Origin: Cohnella faecalis
GTDB lineage: Bacteria; Bacillota; Bacilli; Paenibacillales; Paenibacillaceae
Direction: 5' to 3'
Assembly: GCF_003570905.1 (NCBI RefSeq)
Contig: NZ_QXJM01000048.1
Coordinates: 62,001 to 126,000 of the forward strand
DNA length: 64,000 nucleotides
In this document: positions 1 through 7,959 of the stretch, piece by piece
Position numbering within the stretch: the stretch's first letter is position 1
Layout: every line of letters begins with the position of its first letter
The notes under the pieces: generated by a model
Told to the model about the DNA's origin: nothing
The model's input: the letters and a program-made list of their open reading frames with translations, nothing else
Database searches by the model: none
Made by a program: the position numbers and the translations under genes

Positions 1-562
1 TTTCCGTATCGATGCCGGTCAGCGGCTCGTCCAGAATGAGCAGCTTCGGATTATTGATCAGCGCTCTTGCCAAAAACACCCGCTGCTGCTGGCCTCCGGA
101 CAATGCGCCGATTCGCTTGTCCGCCAGATCCTCGATATGCAGCGTGCGAAGCGCATCCTCGGATCGGGTAATGTCCGAACGGCTTATCCGCTTGAACAGC
201 TTGCGCCGGCCGTACAGGCCGGACAGCACCACTTCCCGGACGGTAGCCGGGAACAACGGGTTGAAGTGGTTCCGCTGCGGGACATAGCCGATCCACTGCC
301 AGTCCTTGAACCGTTCCGCAGCCGTTCCGAACAACGATACCTTGCCGGACGTAGGCTTAAGCAGCCCTACGATCGTCCGAAGCAACGTCGTCTTGCCAGC
401 GCCGTTAGAGCCGATCAAACCGACGAAGTCCCGCTCCCGAATCGTGAACGACAAGTCGCTGAGAACCTGCTGCGGTCCGAACGCGAACGACAGCTGGTCG
501 AGGCAGATGATTTCGCGGTGACAGACAGCCTGCTCCGCGGCGGCGTTAGATAAGAGGGTCAC
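1..562 (-). CDS. znuC: Zinc/manganese ABC transporter ATP-binding protein (partial)
   Basis: This is the ATPase subunit of a high-affinity metal (probably zinc) importer; its C-terminal end runs off the left edge. Reading leftwards, the Walker A motif GSNGAGKTT, the ABC signature LSGGQQQRV and the Walker B stretch LLILDEPLTGID are all visible. The start is a GTG at 562 with an AAAGGAG ribosome site about 8 nt upstream. It lies 53 nt downstream of the binding-protein gene, so the two form an operon, and the permease gene (znuB) is presumably beyond the edge. Manganese as substrate cannot be excluded from the ATPase alone. Confidence 0.9.
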   Translation of the reverse strand, partial: MTLLSNAAAEQAVCHREIICLDQLSFAFGPQQVLSDLSFTIRERDFVGLIGSNGAGKTTLLRTIVGLLKPTSGKVSLFGTAAERFKDWQWIGYVPQRNHFNPLFPATVREVVLSGLYGRRKLFKRISRSDITRSEDALRTLHIEDLADKRIGALSGGQQQRVFLARALINNPKLLILDEPLTGIDTE

Positions 563-615
563 GGCTTGTATCTCCTTTGCGCGGTAGTCGCTCTCTTCGA
601 TTGTTGCTTGCTTCC

Positions 616-1584
616 TTATTGTAATGCCTGCCGGAGGTTTTGCAAATTCCGTTCCATAATCGTAATAAAATCGTCACCGGCTTTTTCCTGCTGCGGCGTC
701 AGCCCTTCGAGAGGATTAAGCACCATCGTCTCCACTTTCGCTTCCGACGCTAACGTCTTCGCAAGCCGGTCGGACACCAGCTCCTCGAAGAAAATGACCT
801 TCACCTTGTGCTCCTTGACGAATTCCACCACTTTCAGCAAATCCTGCGAGCGCGGCTCCGCTTCCGGCGAAAGTCCCATGATCGCCACTTGGTTTAATCC
901 GTAATCCCGTGCCAAATAGCCGAAAGCTTGATGCGAGACGACAATGTTCTTGTTCGGCAGCGCCGAAAGCCCCGTCTCGAATTGATCATCGAGCTTGGCG
1001 AGCTTGGCTTCGAGAGAAGCGTACCGTTCTTCATAACCCGATCGGTGAACGGCATCCGCTTGAATGAAGGCATCCAGAACGTTTTTGGCCATCACAAGCG
1101 CCGATTTCGGGCTTACCCATGTATGGGGGTCGACGTCCGAGTCACCGTGAGCCTCGTGCTCTTCCTCGTGATTCTCTTCTTCTGGATTTCCTTGGATAAG
1201 AGCAATGCCTTTGCTGGCTTCGACCGTCAGCGTCTTGCCAGAGGAATCGAGACCGTGCAGGAAATCATCCAACCAGCCTTCAAGACCCGCTCCGTTATAG
1301 AGAAATAGCTGGGCGTCGCCGACGGTAATCAGATCGCGGCTTTTGGGCGTCCAATCGTGTGGCTCCACGCCGGCGGGAATAAGATTGACAACGTGAGCGT
1401 CCTCGCCGCCGATTTCGTTCGCCAAAAAGTAGAGCGGGTAAAAGGACGTAACGACGTTCACTTTTCCTGTGACGGCGCCGTTGGACGATTTGCCGCAAGC
1501 GGACAGAAGCGAAATTGCCGCCGCCAACATGGCGATCATGAAAGCGCGAACGATTGCGCCGGATGTTTTCGTATTCATTTTCAT
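616..1584 (-). CDS. znuA: Zinc ABC transporter substrate-binding lipoprotein
   Basis: A 322-residue cluster A-I (ZnuA/AdcA type) metal-binding protein. A signal peptide ends in the lipobox LLSAC, giving a lipid-anchored Cys30. Family ligand motifs are present (VEPHDW, DPHTW, VSHQAFGY), and between the first two lies an acidic His loop (HEEEHEAHGD), which in this family marks zinc rather than manganese binding. GAGGAG lies 5 nt before ATG 1584 and 11 nt before ATG 1578, so either could be the start. It is the first gene of an operon with the ATPase and is preceded by a Zur-like operator. Confidence 0.92.
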   Translation of the reverse strand: MKMNTKTSGAIVRAFMIAMLAAAISLLSACGKSSNGAVTGKVNVVTSFYPLYFLANEIGGEDAHVVNLIPAGVEPHDWTPKSRDLITVGDAQLFLYNGAGLEGWLDDFLHGLDSSGKTLTVEASKGIALIQGNPEEENHEEEHEAHGDSDVDPHTWVSPKSALVMAKNVLDAFIQADAVHRSGYEERYASLEAKLAKLDDQFETGLSALPNKNIVVSHQAFGYLARDYGLNQVAIMGLSPEAEPRSQDLLKVVEFVKEHKVKVIFFEELVSDRLAKTLASEAKVETMVLNPLEGLTPQQEKAGDDFITIMERNLQNLRQALQ

Positions 1585-1598
1585 ACATGCTCCTCGCT

Positions 1599-1620
1599 AA
1601 TAATCGTAATTTTTATTATT
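1599..1620 (-). promoter_or_regulatory. Probable Zur operator
   Basis: An AT-rich imperfect inverted repeat, with left arm AATCGTAAT and right arm TTATTATT, lies 15 nt upstream of the znuA start. The left arm matches the half site of the Bacillus Zur box (AAATCGTAAT); the right arm is degenerate. The position is suitable for zinc-dependent repression of znuA-znuC. Assignment rests on the motif and gene context. Confidence 0.5.
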
Positions 1621-1741
1621 AACACGGTTCATTATAGTTAGCGGATCGGACGCTGTCAACAACGAACGGCCGATCGTCGTCCCCGAACTCGCTTCGATCT
1701 GCATTTTTACTCTCTTCCGCTACTGTCTGCTCGGCAGTCAA

Positions 1742-1927
1742 TTAACTGTAATAGATACAACTATCCACCCTGTAGAGCCGCACCGTTGGGATTGAACTGC
1801 AAAAGGTACCGCTATTTTTTGTCGTTTCGGAGCTTGCCGCTAAAAGCGCCCTAAATACATGTGCCTTTTGCAGATAATAGCGTTAGAGTACCGATCTTTC
1901 ATAAAATAAAGGTAGGTTCTACAGTTG
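1742..1927. repeat. Family A four-palindrome intergenic element, copy 1
   Basis: The 490-nt gap between znuA and metG has no gene. It holds four short units of the type TAACTG-N8/9-CAGTTA starting near 1743, 1795, 1859 and 1902; examples are AACTGCAAAAGGTACCGCTA and ATGTGCCTTTTGCAGATAA. Units 1 and 2 run in one orientation and 3 and 4 in the other. The linker between units 2 and 3 is also similar to that of the copy at 48111, so the whole block is the repeat. Function unknown. Confidence 0.65.
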
Positions 1928-2045
1928 AACGTCGGGCTAGGCTGGGCGCGTATAGTCAGACAGTCTGCGTTAATCCGGTTCGGTGCGGGTGCGTTTAGAC
2001 GCCATCTCCCCGCGTTGGTCACTGCTCGAGAATCGAGCCAAGCGC

Positions 2046-2079
2046 AAAAAAAAGCCCGCCCGTTCGACCGGGCAGGCCT
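2046..2079 (-). terminator. Terminator of metG
   Basis: A GC-rich hairpin (GCCTGCCCGGTCGAACGGGCGGGC on the minus strand, arms interrupted by one mismatch) is followed by eight T residues just past the metG stop. Confidence 0.85.
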
Positions 2080-2111
2080 CTTCATTTGCGTTGCAAGGAG
2101 ATCGCATTCCT

Positions 2112-4121
2112 TTATTTCACGATAGCTCCGTTCGGCATGCTGTCCGGAACGGTAGCGAGCGTCAGGCTGTCGCCCTCCGAAGCGGCGAGAATCATCCCTT
2201 GCGACGTTTCGCCGCGCAGCTTGACCGGCTTCAGGTTCGTCACGCAAATCACTTTGCGTCCCACGAGCTCCTCCGGCTTGTAATGCTTCGCGATTCCGGA
2301 TACGACCTGGCGCTGCTCGAAGCCGAGATCGAGCTGCAGCTTGAGCAGCTTGTCGGCTTTTGGAACCGGCTCGCAAGCGACAACCTGCGCTACGCGAAGC
2401 TCGACCTTGGCGAAATCGTCGATGTTGATTTCGTCTTTACGCTCGATTTCCTCCGCTTGGCCGGAAGCACCCTCTGGAGCGGCTGCTTTCTCGGACGGCT
2501 CTTGCGCCTTCGCCTGCGGCTCGGAAGCGGCCGTCCCTCCTGTCATAGCCTGCGCAATCCAGGCGACCTCCTCGGCCATATCGAGGCGCGGGAATATCGG
2601 ATCGCCCTTGCTCACCTTCGTGCGAGCCGGGAACCCTCCGAACGCGCCGATGCTTTCCCAGGAAGTCGCCTCTCCTTCGGCAATTCCGAGCTGCGCCCAA
2701 ATTCGGGCCGGCGTCTGCGTGAGGAACGGCCGAATCAGCACGGAGACAATGCGGAGCGATTCGGCCAAGTGGCCCATAACCGACCCAAGCGTATTTATAT
2801 TCGCTTCGGAGCGGGCGAGCGCCCAAGGCTGCGTCTCGTCGATATATTTGTTCGTTCTCGATACGAGCGTCCAGATGGCGGTCAGGGCGACGGAGAACTC
2901 CATATTTTCCAGCGCCGTCTCCACTTTGTCGACCGCCTGGGCCGCCGTCTCCGCCAGCGCATCGTCGAACGCCGTCGAGCCCGGAACGATTGCCGGCACC
3001 TCGCCGCCGAAATATTTGTCGATCATCGCCACGGTCCGATTCAGCAGGTTGCCGAGGTCGTTGGCCAAATCGTAGTTGATCCGCTCGACGAAGCTGTCCG
3101 GCGTGAACGTTCCGTCCGCTCCGAACGGCACTTCCCTCATCAAATAGTATCGGAGAGCATCCAAGCCGTATCGGTCGATCAGCGTCACCGGGTCGACGAC
3201 GTTTCCTTTCGACTTGGACATTTTGCCGTCCTTCATGAGCAGCCAGCCGTGCGCGAACACTTTTTTCGGCAGCGGCAATTCGAGCGCCATCAGCATGATC
3301 GGCCAATAGATCGTATGAAAACGTACGATTTCCTTGCTCATCAGATGCACGTCGGCCGGCCAATATTGTCGGAACAGCGAATCGTCATCCGATGCGTAGC
3401 CCAGAGCGGTAATATAGTTGGACAGCGCGTCGATCCACACATAGATGACGTGCTTCGGATCGCCGGGAACCGGTATGCCCCAATCGAAGGTCGTCCGCGA
3501 CACGGCCAAATCCTCAAGCCCCGGCTTGATGAAATTGTTGATCATTTCCGTCTTGCGGGATTCCGGTTGAATGAAATCCGGATGCTCCTCGTAATAAGCG
3601 AGGAGACGATCCGCATACTTGCTCATGCGGAAGAAATAGCTTTCCTCCTGAACCCATTCCACTGAAGCGCCGCAATCGGGACATTTGCCGTCAACGAGCT
3701 GCCGCTCGAGGAAGAACGATTCGTCCGACGTGCAATACCAGCCTTCGTACGAGCCTTTATAAATATCGTCCTGCTGGACGAGCCGAGTGAATATTTTTTC
3801 TACCGATTGCTTATGCCGCGCTTCCGTCGTACGGATGAAATCGTCGTTCGAAATGTCGAGCTTTTTCCATAAATCCTTGATGCCTACTACGATGTCGTCC
3901 ACGAACTGCTGCGGCGTCTTGCCCGCTTCCAACGCTTTTCGCTCGATTTTCTGCCCATGCTCGTCCGTTCCGGTCAAATAACGCACATCGTATCCCCGAA
4001 GCCGCTTATAGCGGGCCATTGCGTCGCCGGCCACCGTCGAATAAGCGTGACCGATGTGCAGCTTGGCGCTTGGGTAGTAAATGGGGGTCGTCAAATAAAA
4101 CGATTTTTTCGATTCGCTCAT
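2112..4121 (-). CDS. metG: Methionine--tRNA ligase
   Basis: Charges tRNA-Met with methionine for translation. The 669-residue protein has the HIGH motif at residues 22-25 (KLHIGHAY), the KMSKS loop near residue 300 (GKMSKSKG), cysteines of the zinc knuckle (GKCPDCG), an anticodon-binding helical domain, a low-complexity linker rich in E, A and Q, and a C-terminal EMAP/Trbp111 tRNA-binding domain (ELRVAQV...ASEGD). The start is ATG 4121 with AGGATGG upstream; the open frame continues 28 codons further but that part belongs to the T-box leader. Expression is controlled by the Met-specific T-box directly upstream. Confidence 0.97.
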   Translation of the reverse strand: MSESKKSFYLTTPIYYPSAKLHIGHAYSTVAGDAMARYKRLRGYDVRYLTGTDEHGQKIERKALEAGKTPQQFVDDIVVGIKDLWKKLDISNDDFIRTTEARHKQSVEKIFTRLVQQDDIYKGSYEGWYCTSDESFFLERQLVDGKCPDCGASVEWVQEESYFFRMSKYADRLLAYYEEHPDFIQPESRKTEMINNFIKPGLEDLAVSRTTFDWGIPVPGDPKHVIYVWIDALSNYITALGYASDDDSLFRQYWPADVHLMSKEIVRFHTIYWPIMLMALELPLPKKVFAHGWLLMKDGKMSKSKGNVVDPVTLIDRYGLDALRYYLMREVPFGADGTFTPDSFVERINYDLANDLGNLLNRTVAMIDKYFGGEVPAIVPGSTAFDDALAETAAQAVDKVETALENMEFSVALTAIWTLVSRTNKYIDETQPWALARSEANINTLGSVMGHLAESLRIVSVLIRPFLTQTPARIWAQLGIAEGEATSWESIGAFGGFPARTKVSKGDPIFPRLDMAEEVAWIAQAMTGGTAASEPQAKAQEPSEKAAAPEGASGQAEEIERKDEINIDDFAKVELRVAQVVACEPVPKADKLLKLQLDLGFEQRQVVSGIAKHYKPEELVGRKVICVTNLKPVKLRGETSQGMILAASEGDSLTLATVPDSMPNGAIVK

Positions 4122-4141
4122 GGATAACCATCCTTTTTTCG

Positions 4142-4415
4142 CCCTATTTTTAAACAAAAAGCTCCCGTCCGTATGGGACGAGAGCTGTCGCTCGCGCGGT
4201 ACCACCCAAATTCCTGGCTTCCCGGCGGGAAGCAGGCACCTCGTGTAAGACGTCCCTTAACGCGGACGAAGCGTGTCCCCCTTACCGTTCGCAAACGGCT
4301 CGAAGGGCAATTCCTCCCGGACCATGTTCCGAAGCTATCCTATGCCGGTTCGCAGCTGCCCCGGCTCTCTGGTATAGGCCTCATCTTCGTACTTATCCGT
4401 TCATGGGAATAAAAT
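4142..4415 (-). promoter_or_regulatory. T-box riboswitch leader of metG (Met specifier)
   Basis: The leader contains the invariant T-box sequence GGGTGGTACCGCG (4196-4208 on the minus strand) followed by a terminator hairpin, AGCTCTCGTCCC paired with GGGACGGGAGC-type bases, and a T run ending near 4155. Upstream stem I features AGAGAGCCGG and GCTGCGAACCGGCA are present. Near the 3' side of stem I, GGAACATGGTCC shows ATG at 4325-4323 as the likely specifier codon, agreeing with the downstream metG. Uncharged tRNA-Met is expected to favour the antiterminator. Confidence 0.92.
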
Positions 4416-4464
4416 GTCTTATGAATCCTGTTGGGCAAAATATACCTCAGTGCCGCAGCCGCTG

Positions 4465-4716
4465 TCAAGCCAGACGGCCGCCCCGGTCCTTTCCGCTCTT
4501 CGGAGGCACGTGATCGACTCCGCCGGGATGAAACGGGTGGCACTTGCAAATTCGAACGGCCGCCAAGTAGGAGCCCTTCAACGCTCCGTGAACCTCCAAC
4601 GCTTCCATGGCGTACTCCGAGCAAGTCGGATAAAAACGGCAAGTCGGCGGCTTTAGCGGAGAGACGAACCTGCGGTAGAATCGGACGGGGATCTGCAAAG
4701 CTCTCCGGACCTTCAT
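4465..4716 (-). CDS. yidD: Membrane protein insertion efficiency factor YidD
   Basis: An 83-residue protein of the YidD family, which helps the Sec/YidC machinery insert inner-membrane proteins. The typical motif is clear: an amphipathic N-terminus (VRFYRRFVSPLKPPTCRFYP) followed by TCSEYAMEA and the conserved CHPFHPGG near the C-terminus, with three of the family's cysteines. Length is normal. A GGAGG lies about 12 nt before the ATG. It is transcribed away from the T-box and is probably a single-gene unit. Confidence 0.93.
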   Translation of the reverse strand: MKVRRALQIPVRFYRRFVSPLKPPTCRFYPTCSEYAMEALEVHGALKGSYLAAVRICKCHPFHPGGVDHVPPKSGKDRGGRLA

Positions 4717-4865
4717 TCGCTTGCGGCGCCTCCCCGATCTTGAATAGTTGCGGTACCCCTATTGTATTACTTAGGAACAACCAAATCAAAAAACCGTTCC
4801 TTCGGCGCCTGCAAAGGCATATCCGAAAAAACGGCATTGCGGAAAGCCGCGCTCAATCCGGCAGC

Positions 4866-5069
4866 TTACTCGATAAACCAAGTATCGATAACCCCTACGA
4901 ATACGGCGAAAGAGACGATCGCCAGGACGAACATAACGATGCCGGGCTTCTTCTTCTGCTGGAACATGCGCAGCACTCCCAAGCTCAGCAAACTTCCAAT
5001 CAACATGATGAACAGCGCGCCCGTCACGAACAAGGCAGGCGAAACGTTCGATACGTCTACCAAATCCAC
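4866..5069 (-). CDS. Small two-helix membrane protein of unknown function
   Basis: A 67-residue protein with two hydrophobic segments (around ALFVTGALFIMLIGSLLSLG and PGIVMFVLAIVSFAVFVGVI) separated by a basic turn, FQQKKK, and ending DTWFIE. I do not recognise the family; a loose likeness to DUF2759-type Bacillus proteins was considered. The open frame extends to an ATG at 5114, but that ATG lies inside the -10 box of the promoter at 5113-5141. I therefore prefer the GTG at 5069, which has AAGGGGA about 10 nt upstream. Confidence 0.65.
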   Translation of the reverse strand: MDLVDVSNVSPALFVTGALFIMLIGSLLSLGVLRMFQQKKKPGIVMFVLAIVSFAVFVGVIDTWFIE

Positions 5070-5112
5070 TGAAACAATTCCCCTTTTTTCCGCTTTTGAA
5101 GCTCTCTCTAGC

Positions 5113-5141
5113 ATTATAACGATTTACTCGAGGATAAACAA
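5113..5141 (-). promoter_or_regulatory. SigA promoter of the small membrane protein gene
   Basis: TTGTTT (5141-5136) and a perfect TATAAT (5118-5113) are separated by 17 bp on the minus strand. The -35 box lies inside the last codons of the upstream alpha-crystallin-like gene. Confidence 0.75.
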
Positions 5142-5582
5142 TTCCACTTCGTTCTTCTCGGCAGGCTTTCGGCGGAATTTAACGACGAGCCGATTTCCCT
5201 TCAGCGTCGCTTTTCCCGTACGGGCATGCACCATGCACGGAAGTCTGAGCAGCTGCCTGCGCTCTCCCGGGAGGCCCGAAATTTTTAATCGGTCGGCAGA
5301 AGCGTGCAGACGAAGGTCCCGGCTCATGGCGCCCGGAGGCAGATCCAGCGTTACCGTAACGCGCTTCGCGTCCTTGGTCACCTTTGAAGCCAATGCCTTA
5401 TGGCTCTCGACCGAATGCTGCTGGCTTGCGCGGCTTACCATTTCTTTGACGAACTGATCCAGCCAGCCGGCATTATCCGCCTTGTCGTACTGCTCCACCA
5501 GCTTCCATGGCATATCCTTGCCCAGCAAATCCCGAAGCTCCTTCCAAGCCGGCAAAGGGCCGCTATCGAAAAAACCTGCCAT
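5124..5582 (-). CDS. Hsp20/alpha-crystallin-like protein (possibly spore-associated)
   Basis: 152 residues. The C-terminal half (about residues 65-152) has the beta-strand pattern of an alpha-crystallin/CS domain: VTVTLDLPP, LRLHASADRLKISG, GKATLKGNRLVVKFRRKP, ending VELFILE. The N-terminal half (MAGFFDSGPLPAWKELRDLL) resembles that of Bacillus spore proteins of the GerT/CotM class more than cytosolic Hsp20. It is read divergently from the gerP operon 158 bp away, which supports a coat or germination role by context only. The start is an ATG with GGAGGGATGG upstream. Confidence 0.6.
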   Translation of the reverse strand: MAGFFDSGPLPAWKELRDLLGKDMPWKLVEQYDKADNAGWLDQFVKEMVSRASQQHSVESHKALASKVTKDAKRVTVTLDLPPGAMSRDLRLHASADRLKISGLPGERRQLLRLPCMVHARTGKATLKGNRLVVKFRRKPAEKNEVELFILE

Positions 5583-5685
5583 TTTCCATCCCTCCGGTAT
5601 CGTTCGCTTACCGTCAGCATATGCCTAACGAGATCGGCGGTGAGGAATTAGCCTTCGCGACGTCCGCGATTCGGCGGGAAAAAGA

Positions 5686-5713
5686 ACCTCTGGGCGTTCG
5701 CCTTCATACAATG
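5686..5713 (+). promoter_or_regulatory. Candidate SigK promoter of the gerP operon
   Basis: AC at 5686-5687, a 17-bp spacer and CATACAATG at 5705-5713 match the mother-cell SigK pattern (AC, 16-17 bp, CATANNNTA) with one mismatch. They lie 28 nt before gerPA. The gerP operon of Bacillus is SigK-dependent. Confidence 0.45.
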
Positions 5714-5740
5714 CAACATGATCTCTGAAAAGGAGTCGGT

Positions 5741-5977
5741 ATGCCTATGCCGTGCATTATCGGCGCCGTCAAAATATTGAGCGTAGCCGGCATCGTCCAA
5801 TTCGGGGATGCTATCCAGATTTCACCCTCCAGCACTTCCAAAACATACGCGGGCGCAGGCTCATTCATTACGGGCGATTTGTCGCGCAGCAATAACGCGG
5901 TAAGCTCGACCAACACGAACGATCCGGACGTCGTCGATTCGAGCGAGTCAACGGTAGGCAACGGCGGGGTGGCTTGA
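5741..5977 (+). CDS. gerPA: Spore germination protein GerPA
   Basis: A 78-residue GerPA/GerPF-type protein. In Bacillus the GerP proteins are made in the mother cell and make the spore coat permeable to germinants. Recognisable features are IIGAVKILSVAGIVQFGD, then STSKTYAGAGSFITGD and TNTNDPDVVD, which fit GerPA better than GerPF. AAAAGGAG precedes the ATG by 5 nt. It is first in a tightly packed five-gene operon, and its stop lies 2 nt before gerPB. Confidence 0.9.
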   Translation: MPMPCIIGAVKILSVAGIVQFGDAIQISPSSTSKTYAGAGSFITGDLSRSNNAVSSTNTNDPDVVDSSESTVGNGGVA

Positions 5978-5979
5978 CG

Positions 5980-6195
5980 ATGATATGGAATGTTTATCAG
6001 ACGATAACGATCGGACAGCTGAAGGTAAACGGAGTAACGAATTCATCCGTCCTTCAAATCGGCAGCGCCGGAAATATTCAATCGCTGTCCCAGCTCTATA
6101 ACACCGGAGGGTTCACCGGACCGGCTCCGCAAATAGGAGAAGTGGCGGAAACGAGCCAAGAGCTGTCATTCGTTCCGCTGCCGAATCCTTCGTAA
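5980..6195 (+). CDS. gerPB: Spore germination protein GerPB
   Basis: 71 residues from ATG 5980 (a TTG at 5974 is also in frame). The pattern QTITIGQLKVNGVTNSSVLQ then IGSAGNIQSLSQLYNTGGF and PAPQ is characteristic of GerPB, a small coat-permeability protein. It is immediately behind gerPA and 33 nt before gerPC, so translation is probably coupled within the operon. Confidence 0.9.
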   Translation: MIWNVYQTITIGQLKVNGVTNSSVLQIGSAGNIQSLSQLYNTGGFTGPAPQIGEVAETSQELSFVPLPNPS

Positions 6196-6228
6196 TTTTC
6201 TATTCCATAACGACGGGAGGCATTTCCT

Positions 6229-6870
6229 TTGTCGAACGCATGGAATTGGTCCCCTTATACGCAGGAGTGGGCCGACCTGCTCCTTCGTTTGCAGCAAAGC
6301 GAACAGCTCGTGCAGCAGCTCGGCGACCAGTTGAAGCAGCTTCAGAAAGAGCTCTCCGACCTGAAAGCCAAGCCTCCCCTTCATATCGAATACCATTTTG
6401 ACCAATTAAAAGTAAACAGGCTGGAAGGAACGTTAAACGTCGGGCTGTCGCCGCAAGGGATCGGAGGCATTGATTCGTTCGACACTCCGGCGACAGGCTG
6501 CTGGAACGTCGTCCAGGAAAGCAAGCCCGCTTCCGATGACGCTCAAATCGAGGCCATCCAGGGAGAAATGGCGCGATACATGGACGAAACAGCCTTCGGC
6601 GCGCTGCAAGGCTTGGAGCAATCGCTAGGAATACCGCTCGACGCCGCTCATCGGCAAAAAGTCGTCGAAGACGTCAAAGGACAGTTGAACGATCGAGTTC
6701 GCTATTATGCAAAAACCGCGGCCTACCCCGCGGAAGGAACGGACGAAGCGCGGCAAAAATGGAGAAGCGATATCGAGCAAAAAACGTACCGCGATATCCA
6801 GTCCGCCTTTTCCGCTTATTTGACGAAACTAAAACAGACCCGTTCGCAAAGGAGCGATTCAGCAAGATGA
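6229..6870 (+). CDS. gerPC: Spore germination protein GerPC
   Basis: A 213-residue GerPC-type protein. The N-terminal region (residues about 12-55) is a predicted coiled coil, LLRLQQSEQLVQQLGDQLKQ, followed by KPPLHIEYHFDQLKVNRLEG and GTLNVGLSPQG, the family signature. A helical C-terminal half follows, ending with a basic tail. Translation starts at TTG 6229, with GGGAGG 9 nt upstream. The stop overlaps the gerPD start as ATGA at 6867-6870. Confidence 0.9.
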   Translation: MSNAWNWSPYTQEWADLLLRLQQSEQLVQQLGDQLKQLQKELSDLKAKPPLHIEYHFDQLKVNRLEGTLNVGLSPQGIGGIDSFDTPATGCWNVVQESKPASDDAQIEAIQGEMARYMDETAFGALQGLEQSLGIPLDAAHRQKVVEDVKGQLNDRVRYYAKTAAYPAEGTDEARQKWRSDIEQKTYRDIQSAFSAYLTKLKQTRSQRSDSAR

Positions 6871-7121
6871 GCCTATGTTCGGTAGTATTGAACGTCAATA
6901 ACGGCCCCCTCAACGTGGGTGATATTCGCATCATCGGCATATCCAGCTCCTCCGCCCTGCTGGTCGGGGATACCGATTCGTTCGCGCTGTATTCCTTCTT
7001 CGATACGCCGCCGGAATCGCTCGTCGTCGGCCCTCTCGCCCCACTTCCCGGCATCCCCGGCACGGATGTTAGCATCGAAGGGGAAGTGGAGGCCGCCGAA
7101 GGGGAATCGGGCGAAGGATGA
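6867..7121 (+). CDS. gerPD: Spore germination protein GerPD
   Basis: 84 residues starting at ATG 6867, which overlaps the gerPC stop. The core LNVGDIRIIGISSSSALLVGD followed by YSFFDTPPESLVVGPLAPL matches GerPD. The acidic glycine-rich tail (EGEVEAAEGESGEG) is longer than in Bacillus homologues. The stop overlaps gerPE as ATGA. Confidence 0.9.
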   Translation: MSLCSVVLNVNNGPLNVGDIRIIGISSSSALLVGDTDSFALYSFFDTPPESLVVGPLAPLPGIPGTDVSIEGEVEAAEGESGEG

Positions 7122-7504
7122 GCGTAGAATCGAGGTGCTCCCGAGCCGATTGCATACTTATCAACTCCGTCTCGCTTGCATCGGTCGTCCAATTCGGCGA
7201 CAACTGCAAAACCGAGCTTAGGTCGCGGGCGTTGGCGGTTCAAAGAGCGGTAACCGACTTTGAGCAGGACGAGGCGCGGTTCGCTTCCTACGGGGTATTC
7301 TTTCGGCCCGAGCTGCGGCTCTCCGGCTGCACGGATGTCCGGTTCCACAGCCGCTCGGACGGATCGAGCATTTGCGTCCGTTCGCTCTACACGCTGGCCG
7401 TATCCGCTTCATCGCTAATCCGGTTCGGCTCCGGGGAGTCGCATCGAGCGGTCGCCCGAATCAAACATATTCGCCAATTCAACGACAACCGGGACATTCG
7501 CTGA
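7118..7504 (+). CDS. gerPE: Spore germination protein GerPE
   Basis: 128 residues. Near the N-terminus, CILINSVSLASVVQFGDN, the central ALAVQRAV and the C-terminal YTLAVSASSLIRFGS then ARIKHIRQ identify GerPE. It starts at ATG 7118, overlapping the gerPD stop. It is the last recognisable gerP gene: a separate gerPF, which follows gerPE in Bacillus, is not present in the next kilobase. Confidence 0.88.
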   Translation: MSVESRCSRADCILINSVSLASVVQFGDNCKTELRSRALAVQRAVTDFEQDEARFASYGVFFRPELRLSGCTDVRFHSRSDGSSICVRSLYTLAVSASSLIRFGSGESHRAVARIKHIRQFNDNRDIR

Positions 7505-7616
7505 TTTCGCCGAGCGAGCTTCGGAACTGTGGCATTAGCACAGGAAACCCCTCGCCCCCGCCATATGCTGACATTGTGATACGCCATCACAAACCATGAT
7601 TTGGGAGGAATTCGAT

Positions 7617-7733
7617 ATGGGTTATCCGGTTGCTGGAGCAGGTTGCGGTCCGGCTTATGGCGGCATGAATGCGGCTGCTTTCGTTCTCGTACTTTTCATT
7701 CTGCTTGTAATCATTCTCAAATCCTTCTATTAA
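7617..7733 (+). CDS. YjcZ-family sporulation microprotein
   Basis: A 38-residue peptide beginning MGYPVAGAGCGPAYGG and continuing into one hydrophobic helix, AAFVLVLFILLVIILKSFY, before the stop. This glycine-rich head plus single membrane segment is the YjcZ/SscA pattern of small sporulation proteins. A strong GGGAGGA site lies 7 nt before the ATG and a hairpin terminator follows. It sits 112 nt behind gerPE, fitting a mother-cell or coat role. It is shorter than most ORF cut-offs. Confidence 0.82.
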   Translation: MGYPVAGAGCGPAYGGMNAAAFVLVLFILLVIILKSFY

Positions 7734-7753
7734 TTCATGCTCGGCGGACGAAT

Positions 7754-7802
7754 GAGAGCCGTCCCAAAGCGAGCAGCTTCGCCTGTGTGAGGGCTCTTTT
7801 TC
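7754..7802 (+). terminator. Terminator after the yjcZ-type gene
   Basis: GAGAGCC pairs with GGGCTCTTTTTC around an internal GCGAGCAGCTTCGC hairpin, giving a stem followed by five T residues. Confidence 0.65.
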
Positions 7803-7809
7803 AAAAATG

Positions 7810-7853
7810 AAAAATGGCGGTCGGGAGAGAAGCTCCCGCACCGCCATTTTTGT
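7810..7853. terminator. Bidirectional terminator between yjcZ and the PucR gene
   Basis: AAAATGGCGG and CGGGAG pair with CTCCCG and CCGCCATTTT; A runs on the left and T runs on the right allow it to work in both directions. Confidence 0.85.
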
Positions 7854-7959
7854 TTGCTTACTCTCTTCTCCCTGCAAAGCACAGGGAGGAGAACCAACAC
7901 TTTCGACGATTGCGCCGGTTAGTTCCGCTTCGGTAGGAGGAGTCCCCCCTCTGTAGCGG

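Noticed and set aside
1983..3665. A 560-codon open frame on the plus strand
   Set aside because: It lies entirely antisense to metG and shows no protein family; it is a codon-bias shadow.
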